Origin: a virus | Length of the DNA stretch: 38,480 bases | Reading direction: 5' to 3' (one strand) | Virus record (IMG/VR): IMGVR_UViG_3300042323_000977 | Location: 1-38,480 of that record | Shown: piece by piece, positions 26,166-30,855 of the stretch | How positions within the stretch are numbered: the first letter of the stretch is position 1 | Layout: every line of letters begins with the position of its first letter | Program-made: the position numbers and the translations under genes | The notes under the pieces: generated by a model | What the model saw: only the letters and a program-made list of their open reading frames with translations | Told to the model about the DNA's origin: nothing | The model's database searches: none

Positions 26166-26535
26166 CGAACACGTAGGCCGCGATCTTGTTGCTTTTGTTC
26201 CCGTTGTGCTCCTCGACTTTCAGCACGGCCCGAAACTCCCAGCCGATCATCTCCTCGCAGTCCAAGGAGAAATCCAGACCCGGCCCTGGGTGTTTGGCGC
26301 AGGCCGATAAAAACTGGTCGATTCGGAACAACGTCTTTTCCGAAAAGACCAAGTATTCAAACAGGGAAACCCCGAGCGTGCCGTCTCCATTCACGACTCG
26401 GCACTTGAGCTTGATCATGTCGTTGTTGCTCTTGGAGGTTTCCTCCACGGCGTCCATGACGTTGAGGGTGTATTCACCCGGCGGAACGTGGAATTGCAGC
26501 GCCTCCGGGGCCTTGGTTTTGTATGTTAAAGCCAT
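26155..26535 (-). CDS. DUF669-like ssDNA-binding-type protein (126 aa)
   Basis: PPGEYTLNVMDAVEETSKSNNDMIKLKCRVV and LFRIDQFLSACAKHPGPGLDF, followed by GWEFRAVLKVEEHNGNKSNKI, reproduce the usual layout of DUF669 proteins, a phage family found next to single-strand annealing or Sak4-like recombinases and thought to have an OB-like, ssDNA-binding role. The neighbours support this. The start is ATG at 26535, with no clear ribosome-binding site. Confidence 0.7.
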   Translation of the reverse strand: MALTYKTKAPEALQFHVPPGEYTLNVMDAVEETSKSNNDMIKLKCRVVNGDGTLGVSLFEYLVFSEKTLFRIDQFLSACAKHPGPGLDFSLDCEEMIGWEFRAVLKVEEHNGNKSNKIAAYVFDEF

Positions 26536-26618
26536 GTCGTTTGTATGTTGGTTGTTGTTTGTTTTGGCGCGCGTCTCTCCGCGCGGTCACGCCTGATTGC
26601 CCGGCATTCGGCGGTTGA

Positions 26619-27596
26619 TTAGTTGCCCGACTTGGGCTTCCGAATGGTGATGTAGGCGGACCCTGGGCTTTCCATGACCGCCTCTTCGGGAAACGGTTTC
26701 CCCGGTAGTTTGCGCCCCCAGATCTCCCGCAGCTTGGCTTCACTCATAGGGCCATAAGCGGCCAGCACATCGGCCACCCCGAGCGCGGCCAGATTGAGCT
26801 CCACCACCCGCTCCGGAACCTTGCGGCTTCCCCGTTTTGATGTGATCGAAACCCCGGAAACCTTCTCCCCGGCGATCAGACGCGACTTGAGAATCCCGCG
26901 CGCTTCGTCCGCGAACTCCTCCACGATCCCGGCCCGGGTCACAAACTCCCGCAGAAGCTCGCTTGGGAGCGATTCCAGAAGCGCCTTTTCTCCGATCTCC
27001 ACCAGCCCCAGCGATTCCCGACGCGGGGCGCAGGTGAACCGATTGGAGCACCATCCGCAATACTCGTTCAACGTGGGCGGCTCCCCGGAAACGCCCTTGG
27101 CAATCGCCGCGCGCACGGCAGCCTCCGCCGATTCCCGGGTGAACCGGAGCGTCTCCACTTCGCGCAGGTCGCAATAAAGGAGGTAAACCGTCCACTCATC
27201 CGCAAACGTGCGGTCCATGTAGCCCAGCGCGTAAGCGGCCTGCTGCTCCAGGTAGTTGCGTTTCTGGCCGCTCTTGAGGTCGGCGGACCAAAGCAACTCT
27301 TCACAAAGTAGATCCCCGGTGCCCACAAGCCCGAGTGCCTCGATCCGCAGCGAGTCCTCATTCGCGTCCAGCGGTGAGCCGTTTGCAAGGGCTCTAGCCG
27401 TGGCCACAGCCCAAGCAACCGCCTCAATTTCAATCGTGCATAAATCCTGCAAAGCCATCCACCCGTTCTCGATGGCGTCACGAAATGCCACGTCCAGCCG
27501 GGTGCCACGTTCCGCGGCTTCGCCCGCAGGGGCGCTCCGGAACGAGCCGCAAAGCGCCAGCTTGGGCAGGATGGACGGGCGAAGAAAATCGTTCAT
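26619..27596 (-). CDS. PD-(D/E)XK exonuclease, DUF2800/Cas4-like (325 aa)
   Basis: A RecB-type nuclease core: ERGTRLDVAF (29-38), E86, GTGDLL (D95), then SADLKSG (D106, K108) and LEQQAAYALGY (116-126). Four cysteines, C16 plus C180, C183 and C189 (YCGWCSNRFTC), are placed as in Cas4/AddB-type iron-sulphur nucleases. DUF2800 proteins have this arrangement and act with phage recombinases. It likely makes the ssDNA tails on which the recombinase acts. The C-terminal part (SEAKLREIWGRKLPGK) is a small helical domain. Confidence 0.8.
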   Translation of the reverse strand: MNDFLRPSILPKLALCGSFRSAPAGEAAERGTRLDVAFRDAIENGWMALQDLCTIEIEAVAWAVATARALANGSPLDANEDSLRIEALGLVGTGDLLCEELLWSADLKSGQKRNYLEQQAAYALGYMDRTFADEWTVYLLYCDLREVETLRFTRESAEAAVRAAIAKGVSGEPPTLNEYCGWCSNRFTCAPRRESLGLVEIGEKALLESLPSELLREFVTRAGIVEEFADEARGILKSRLIAGEKVSGVSITSKRGSRKVPERVVELNLAALGVADVLAAYGPMSEAKLREIWGRKLPGKPFPEEAVMESPGSAYITIRKPKSGN

Positions 27597-27877
27597 TCCG
27601 CGCCCTCCTCTCTGGTTTCCTTTCCGCCGCCATATCTGACTTCTAAAGCGAGCTCAGAAACAAAATCAGCAGCCTGCTTCAGCTCTTCAACGTCCGCGCT
27701 TATTGAATAAGCCAACTTTTTGCAAAGCGGCCTTTCCACTCCCATTTCTCGCTTGTATCGGAAAAGGCATTCCTCGGCGTATTTTTGGCCGGCCCTAATT
27801 GAATTCTCGATCTCAAACAAGTCCTCGACGGTGAGCCATTCGGGCCACGGATTAGCCTTGGCTTTCTTGGCACTCAT
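27593..27877 (-). CDS. hypothetical protein (94 aa)
   Basis: A charged helical protein beginning MSAKKAKANPWPEWL, with two amphipathic helices (EDLFEIENSIRAGQKYAEEC and DVEELKQAADFVSELALEV). 4-base overlaps on both sides. No recognised family. Confidence 0.65.
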   Translation of the reverse strand: MSAKKAKANPWPEWLTVEDLFEIENSIRAGQKYAEECLFRYKREMGVERPLCKKLAYSISADVEELKQAADFVSELALEVRYGGGKETREEGAE

Positions 27878-28035
27878 TCCGCACCCTCCTCGCGTTCAGA
27901 GCGCCGCCCGTTGAGATACCCCTGCGCCGTGCCGATCCGTTCCCCGTCGGCGTATCCGTTTTTGTAGGCGGCGACCGCCAACCAAAGGGACGCCATAACC
28001 AGCAGCGCCCAAGAGACAATTCCGGCCGCAATCAC
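27874..28035 (-). CDS. small single-pass membrane protein (53 aa)
   Basis: GTG at 28035 in a GTGA overlap with the recombinase stop, ending in an ATGA overlap with the next gene. The N-terminus is one hydrophobic helix (residues 2-22, IAAGIVSWALLVMASLWLAV), followed by a polar tail (KNGYADGERIGTAQGYLNGR). Exact fit into the operon supports translation. Function unknown. Confidence 0.55.
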   Translation of the reverse strand: MIAAGIVSWALLVMASLWLAVAAYKNGYADGERIGTAQGYLNGRRSEREEGAE

Positions 28036-29075
28036 GCTGCCACCTCCTGAGGAGCGACAACCTTGAGGAACCCAGCGGGGTTCTTGACCACACGGGCCGC
28101 GTAAGAAGGGGAGACATCCCGGAACGTCTGCCCGGGCTGGATCTGCTTTTGCCTGAGAAGGTAGGCGTTCACCAACTCCTCATGCGGCGCGCAGACCCGC
28201 TCAAGCTCCGCATTGCCAGCCGGGGCCGCTTTCGGCGCCGGGTTCTCCACACCGGGAATCTCGTCATCCCCAGCGGACTCAACCACAGGCGCGGCCACCG
28301 GCTCCGGAGTCGCTGCGGGCTGCCCCCAGGGCGCGCCCACGGAGCGGAAGGCGCGCTCAACCGTGGAGATGTCCCACTTCTCCACCTCTGCCAACCCGTG
28401 CCGGTTCTTGGCGTCCCAAGCGGCCGCCCGGGTGCAGTGCATGAGCCGTTCCCGGCCGCCCACTCCCTGGAGCTTCCCGGAGTTCTTCTCCCGGATCTGG
28501 GTTTTCCAATTCCCAAAAAGCAGGGCGTCGGCCCACTCCTTGATGAGCGGCGAAACGTGTTTGGTCAGCTTGAGCTCATACCGGTCATACGCCCCCTCCC
28601 CGTCGGGCGGCTCGAACTTCGTCACCTTGCTGTGAGCCAGGAGGACGACCGTGATCCCCGCAGCGACAACCGCATCCAGCCGGCTGAGAAGGATCGTCAC
28701 CCGCTCTTTCAAAAGGGTGTAGCCCTTCCCATAGCCGAAGTCTTCCACCCCTTTGATCTTGGGGCTGGCCGCGTCGGCCACGATGGCATCCAGCGCCATC
28801 GACTCCAGCCAATCCACAGTGTCCACGATCAGCGTCCCGCATGGGCGGGCCTTTGCGACCTCTGAGAGCGCGGTTTCGACCGCCCGCAGGTCAGGCAGGT
28901 CCGCCCGCTCGATCCGGTCAACGTCGAGTTGCGACGTGCTGCCCTCGACATCGAGAAACAACGGGTTCGGGAATTGGCTCGCCAAGGTGCTTTTGCCGAA
29001 TCCCTCGGGGGCGTAGATGACAATTTTCTGAGCCCGGCCCTTTTTGCCTGAGCTGATTTTGCTGAGTATGGACAT
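28032..29075 (-). CDS. Sak4-like RecA-fold recombinase ATPase (347 aa)
   Basis: The compact AAA_24/Sak4-type core has Walker A YAPEGFGKST (21-30), an early LFLDVEG acidic motif (40-45), Walker B TLIVDTVDWLE (D85) and VVLLAHSK (sensor). Sak4 proteins are phage single-strand annealing/recombination ATPases typically paired with DUF669 or SSB-like genes and a nuclease, exactly as here. The start is ATG at 29075; the longer open frame upstream mirrors the HTH gene. The C-terminal 110 residues are a Pro/Ala linker and a small domain ending in FLKVVAPQEVAA. Confidence 0.75.
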   Translation of the reverse strand: MSILSKISSGKKGRAQKIVIYAPEGFGKSTLASQFPNPLFLDVEGSTSQLDVDRIERADLPDLRAVETALSEVAKARPCGTLIVDTVDWLESMALDAIVADAASPKIKGVEDFGYGKGYTLLKERVTILLSRLDAVVAAGITVVLLAHSKVTKFEPPDGEGAYDRYELKLTKHVSPLIKEWADALLFGNWKTQIREKNSGKLQGVGGRERLMHCTRAAAWDAKNRHGLAEVEKWDISTVERAFRSVGAPWGQPAATPEPVAAPVVESAGDDEIPGVENPAPKAAPAGNAELERVCAPHEELVNAYLLRQKQIQPGQTFRDVSPSYAARVVKNPAGFLKVVAPQEVAA

Positions 29076-29119
29076 GGTGGTGGTGGTTTTTGGTTGGTGG
29101 TTTTGCTGGCCCGAGCGGG

Positions 29120-29299
29120 TCAGCGGAGAAACGAAGCGAGGAGATCCCCGCGAAATCGCCAGGAATGCCCGATCTTCCGGGCGCCGGGGAGCTGCCCCAG
29201 ACGGGCGAGCTTCCGGGTGTGATACTCGGAGAACCCGAGCACCGCAGCGGCCTCGGCGAGCGTTAGCATTCGGGTTAGTGGCACGGTGGAGCGGCTCAT
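29120..29299 (-). CDS. MerR/HTH_17-type excisionase-like DNA-binding protein (59 aa)
   Basis: Residues 11-58 are a textbook HTH_17 domain: LTLAEAAAVLGFSEYHTRKL (helix-turn-helix), then GQLPGARKIGHSWRF (wing) and RGDLLASFL. Proteins of this size in temperate phages are often excisionases or small regulators. It overlaps the RHH gene by ATGA and has an AGAGGA ribosome-binding site. An operator-like palindrome lies 35-47 bases upstream, inside the RHH gene. Given the tyrosine integrase elsewhere, it is the best Xis candidate, although it is not next to int. Confidence 0.8.
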   Translation of the reverse strand: MSRSTVPLTRMLTLAEAAAVLGFSEYHTRKLARLGQLPGARKIGHSWRFRGDLLASFLR

Positions 29300-29478
29300 T
29301 TGTTCCTCTCAATGCGTCTTTTTCCGGGCGTTGACTGTCTGACAGTTTGAGGCGAAAAAAAACTCTGCCTAAGCCGATGCACGACAACGTTGGAAAACGA
29401 ACGGTCGTCGGTGTCGGCCTCGGCTTGAATTCGGTTTGCAAGTTCTATTGGGAAAGCGAGTGTTTTTCGTGTCGTCAT
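29296..29478 (-). CDS. ribbon-helix-helix regulator 1 (60 aa)
   Basis: Arc/CopG-type pattern: RKTLAFPIELANRIQAEADTDDRSFSNVVVHRLRQ, with the beta strand TLAFPI and two helices. It is clearly paralogous to the RHH protein encoded upstream. The start ATG (29478) is only about 9 bases from a predicted -10 box, so the mRNA would be nearly leaderless. The palindromic operator sits between -35 and -10, which fits autoregulation by RHH dimers. Confidence 0.75.
   Translation of the reverse strand: MTTRKTLAFPIELANRIQAEADTDDRSFSNVVVHRLRQSFFSPQTVRQSTPGKRRIERNK
29334..29346. promoter_or_regulatory. operator-like palindrome O1
   Basis: ACTGTCTGACAGT, a 13-base palindrome identical on the other strand to ACTGTCAGACAGT. 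It lies inside the RHH 1 coding sequence (codons for TVRQ), upstream of the HTH_17 gene. It is one of three copies within 416 bases and none were noticed elsewhere. Confidence 0.65.
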
Positions 29479-29487
29479 CGGTGTGAA

Positions 29488-29515
29488 AAAATAAGCAACT
29501 GTCAGACAGTTTCAA
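29488..29515 (-). promoter_or_regulatory. promoter with embedded operator O2
   Basis: -35 TTGAAA (29515-29510), 16-base spacer, -10 TATTTT (29493-29488) on the minus strand, upstream of RHH 1. The perfect 15-base palindrome AACTGTCAGACAGTT (29497-29511) covers the spacer and the edge of the -35. A dimeric repressor bound here would block RNA polymerase, so the operon is probably repressed from this site. Confidence 0.6.
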
Positions 29516-29523
29516 GAAAAAAA

Positions 29524-29730
29524 TTAAGCCTTTTTCCTGCTGTGTTTCCACGTCGTGTTCTTGCGCAAAAACTCCCGCGCTTCCGGATATTGCATCGCGA
29601 GTCGCTCAAGCACGGCCCGGGTGAAGTCGCCGCCAAATTTCTCGTCGGCCTCGGCTTGAATGGCCGCAGTCAAATCAGCCGGGAGGCTTAATGTCTTGCG
29701 CGTCCTATCTTTGGCTCTGCCCTCAGTCAT
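29524..29730 (-). CDS. ribbon-helix-helix regulator 2 (68 aa)
   Basis: Same type as RHH 1: RKTLSLPADLTAAIQAEADEKF followed by a second helix (FTRAVLERLAMQY) and a basic tail (KHSRKKA). ATG at 29730 is preferred; a GTG at 29748 would add 6 residues but would place the start inside the operator. First gene of the early operon. It probably controls its own transcription and that of RHH 1, whose promoter carries the same operator. No other repressor-like protein is visible, so these two are candidates for lysogeny control. Confidence 0.75.
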   Translation of the reverse strand: MTEGRAKDRTRKTLSLPADLTAAIQAEADEKFGGDFTRAVLERLAMQYPEAREFLRKNTTWKHSRKKA

Positions 29731-29736
29731 TCCAAC

Positions 29737-29749
29737 ACTGTCAGACACT
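29737..29749. promoter_or_regulatory. operator-like palindrome O3
   Basis: ACTGTCAGACACT, matching the consensus ACTGTCAGACAGT in 12 of 13 positions, just upstream of the RHH 2 ATG. A -35-like TTGACT lies at 29765-29770 on the minus strand with the operator at the expected -10 distance, though no good -10 hexamer is visible. Confidence 0.6.
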
Positions 29750-29823
29750 TTCCGATGGTTTGCAAGTCAAGTTTTCCAGTCACCCCCTGCGCCATTCATT
29801 CCGGCCTGACGCCATCACAGCGA

Positions 29824-29874
29824 GGGGACAAGGGACATTCCCCCCCCTTTAGGGGGGGTGTCCCTTGTGTCCCC
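29824..29874. repeat. hairpin/repeat element B1
   Basis: AGGGACA (29831-29837) pairs with TGTCCCT (29859-29865). Inside, a C run (29840-29847) pairs with G7 (29852-29858) around a TTTA loop. An outer GGGGACA (29824-29830) can pair with the TGTCCCC-type word at 29868-29874. The stem word differs from the other elements but the architecture is the same. Confidence 0.8.
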
Positions 29875-29883
29875 AACTTCCCA

Positions 29884-29998
29884 GAGTCGGTGCCAGTGCC
29901 AAGTGCCATAATTCCCCCCTAAAGGGGGGTTATGGCACTTATGGCACCAACTCGGCATAAGTGCCAAAAAGCCAATATGGCACTTATGGCACCAACTC
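29884..29998. repeat. hairpin/repeat element B2
   Basis: The 11-bp stem AAGTGCCATAA (29901-29911) pairs with TTATGGCACTT (29930-29940). Inside, C6 pairs with G6 around a TAAA loop after a 2-base bulge. An outer arm of 12 bases (29884-29895 with 29942-29953, one mismatch) extends the pairing. The 23 bases at 29931-29953 recur directly at 29976-29998. Confidence 0.85.
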
Positions 29999-30116
29999 AA
30001 AAACAGCCCCCGACGCGCCCCGGGGTGTGAAAATGTTCCACAAGCCTCCCTCGCCCGCTGCCCCATTGCGCCGCTGAGGCCAAGAAAACACTCGTCACAT
30101 GTTGCCAGGAATGCCA

Positions 30117-30226
30117 AGGCCAGAAATCCCTCCCCCCCTACGGGGGGGAGAAGGGAGTTTCTGGCTTTCTTGGACCCAATAAGGCCAGAAAGGTCAAATT
30201 GGACTTATTGGACTTATTGGCCTTGA
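30117..30226. repeat. hairpin/repeat element C
   Basis: GCCAGAAA (30119-30126) pairs with TTTCTGGC (30058+100, i.e. 30158-30165), TCCCT pairs with AGGGA, and C7 (30132-30138) pairs with G7 (30142-30148) around a 3-base TAC loop. The following 46 bases (30181-30226) closely match 19658-19703 of element A (AAGGCCAGAAAGGTCAA shared exactly), so A and C belong to one dispersed family. Confidence 0.8.
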
Positions 30227-30325
30227 TCAAAAAAACCCATGAAATCTTGTGGAACATTTTGAGGAAAACGCACCCCACCGGGAAGCCTTGAAAAACGCCC
30301 CCCGCCCCTTCACGTTGGTATCACC

Positions 30326-30445
30326 ATGAAAACTCTCCAACTGATCGCGAATGGTTTTGGCCTGCTGATCCTCGCGTCCATTTTTGTCCCGGGCGTCTTC
30401 GCCGCCATCCGGCTTACCCGGACGCTGATTTCGTGGGTGTTTTAA
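30326..30445 (+). CDS. tiny membrane protein (39 aa)
   Basis: The sequence MKTLQLIANGFGLLILASIF, then VPGVFAAIRLTRTLISWVF, is nearly all hydrophobic apart from two Arg, giving one or two membrane helices. It is on the plus strand, 10 bases before a second tiny membrane gene, and both point toward attP and integrase. The ribosome-binding site is weak. A 94-residue minus-strand open frame covers the same bases but looks like an antisense shadow. Possible lysogenic membrane protein or type I toxin-like peptide; unproven. Confidence 0.45.
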   Translation: MKTLQLIANGFGLLILASIFVPGVFAAIRLTRTLISWVF

Positions 30446-30455
30446 CTGCGCTCTC

Positions 30456-30584
30456 ATGAAAGCCCTCGATCTCGCCATCCGCATCGCCACCCTCATTGCT
30501 TTGGCGACCATCGCCCTCGCGCTGACTCGCCTGGAAGAGCATTTCCGGGGCAGCTTAGAAGTGAGTGGTCGCGTGTCTCAGTGA
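30456..30584 (+). CDS. tiny membrane protein (42 aa)
   Basis: The sequence MKALDLAIRIATLIALATIA, then LALTRLEEHFRGSLE, gives one N-terminal membrane helix (residues 4-24) and a short charged, amphipathic tail. It follows the 39-aa gene by 10 bases on the same strand, suggesting a two-gene unit. No family recognised. Confidence 0.45.
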   Translation: MKALDLAIRIATLIALATIALALTRLEEHFRGSLEVSGRVSQ

Positions 30585-30619
30585 CCGCGCCACGGGCCCC
30601 CGGGGAAACCCCGAAAACA

Positions 30620-30638
30620 TGGCAGCAAACTGGCAACA
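30620..30638 (+). promoter_or_regulatory. candidate integrase arm-type site, P side
   Basis: TGGCAGCAAACTGGCAACA: two TGGCA(A/G)CA words spaced 11 bases, one helical turn. The same 19-base block, with one mismatch, lies at 30830-30848 on the other side of the attP core. Integrase arm sites typically flank the core like this. Confidence 0.5.
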
Positions 30639-30665
30639 AGGGCGGCTTCCAGAGTAAAAAGTTCG

Positions 30666-30711
30666 TTTCGTAAACAGCAGGTCACGGGTTCAAATCCCGT
30701 CACTGGCTCCA
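30666..30711 (+). other. attP: attP core: 3' half of tRNA-Thr(CGU)
   Basis: It reads as the 3' part of a tRNA: anticodon loop TTCGTAA (30667-30673, anticodon CGT), anticodon stem strand ACAGC, variable AGGTC, T stem-loop ACGGG-TTCAAAT-CCCGT (30684-30700), acceptor strand CACTGGC, discriminator T and CCA (to 30711). The 5' half is absent: the upstream bases do not pair with ACAGC. Phage attP cores commonly copy a tRNA 3' end so that the tRNA is rebuilt on integration. The host gene should start GCCAGTG and have a GCTGT/ACAGC anticodon stem. Confidence 0.88.
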
Positions 30712-30739
30712 GTTAAATCACTCTGGAAACCCTGTATTG

Positions 30740-30760
30740 AAGCCCTTCTTCGGGCTTTTT
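30740..30760 (+). terminator. rho-independent terminator after the tRNA core
   Basis: AAGCCC-TTCTTC-GGGCTT followed by TTT on the plus strand. It would end transcription running through the reconstituted tRNA gene after integration and shield the integrase gene from tRNA read-through. Confidence 0.7.
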
Positions 30761-30785
30761 GCGTTCTGCAACCGGAAAGGCTCAA

Positions 30786-30801
30786 TGTTGCTGAATGTTG
30801 C
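30786..30801 (-). promoter_or_regulatory. candidate inverted integrase arm site
   Basis: Two TGTTGC words 10 bases apart, i.e. GCAACA on the minus strand, the same core word as in the direct blocks at 30620-30638 and 30830-30848. They are placed between the att core and the integrase start. Confidence 0.4.
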
Positions 30802-30829
30802 TTTTTGGGGCGGTTTGTGGCCTATTTTG

Positions 30830-30848
30830 TGGCAGCAAAGTGGCAACA
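30830..30848 (+). promoter_or_regulatory. candidate integrase arm-type site, P' side
   Basis: TGGCAGCAAAGTGGCAACA, one mismatch from the block at 30620-30638. It ends 7 bases before the integrase ATG, so Int binding here could also repress int. Confidence 0.5.
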
Positions 30849-30855
30849 GATCCCA

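Larger units (their letters stand above)
29750..30325. other. gene-free control region
   Basis: About 575 bases between the early operon start and the attP-side small genes. Apart from the three hairpin/repeat elements listed separately, no gene was found; an open frame across it encodes only the repeats (SWCHKCH twice). It is a candidate replication origin and/or early control region. Confidence 0.6.

Noticed and set aside
29128-29334. Recombinase start extended upstream of 29075
   Set aside because: The extra residues mirror the HTH_17 gene in another frame; the RecA-fold start fits the ATG at 29075.
29931-29998. CRISPR array
   Set aside because: Only two repeat units, containing internal iterations, with a non-spacer-like interval and no cas genes.
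29815-30117. 100-residue minus-strand frame with repeated SWCHKCH
   Set aside because: The repeats are translations of the DNA hairpin words, there is no ribosome-binding site, and the composition is unlike neighbouring genes.
30227-30511. 94-residue minus-strand frame
   Set aside because: It is basic and low-complexity, as expected for the antisense of two hydrophobic plus-strand genes, and has no start context. Kept as a minor alternative.
30666-30711. Functional tRNA gene
   Set aside because: The 5' half (acceptor 5' strand, D arm and anticodon stem 5' strand) is missing, so it is an att core and not a complete tRNA.
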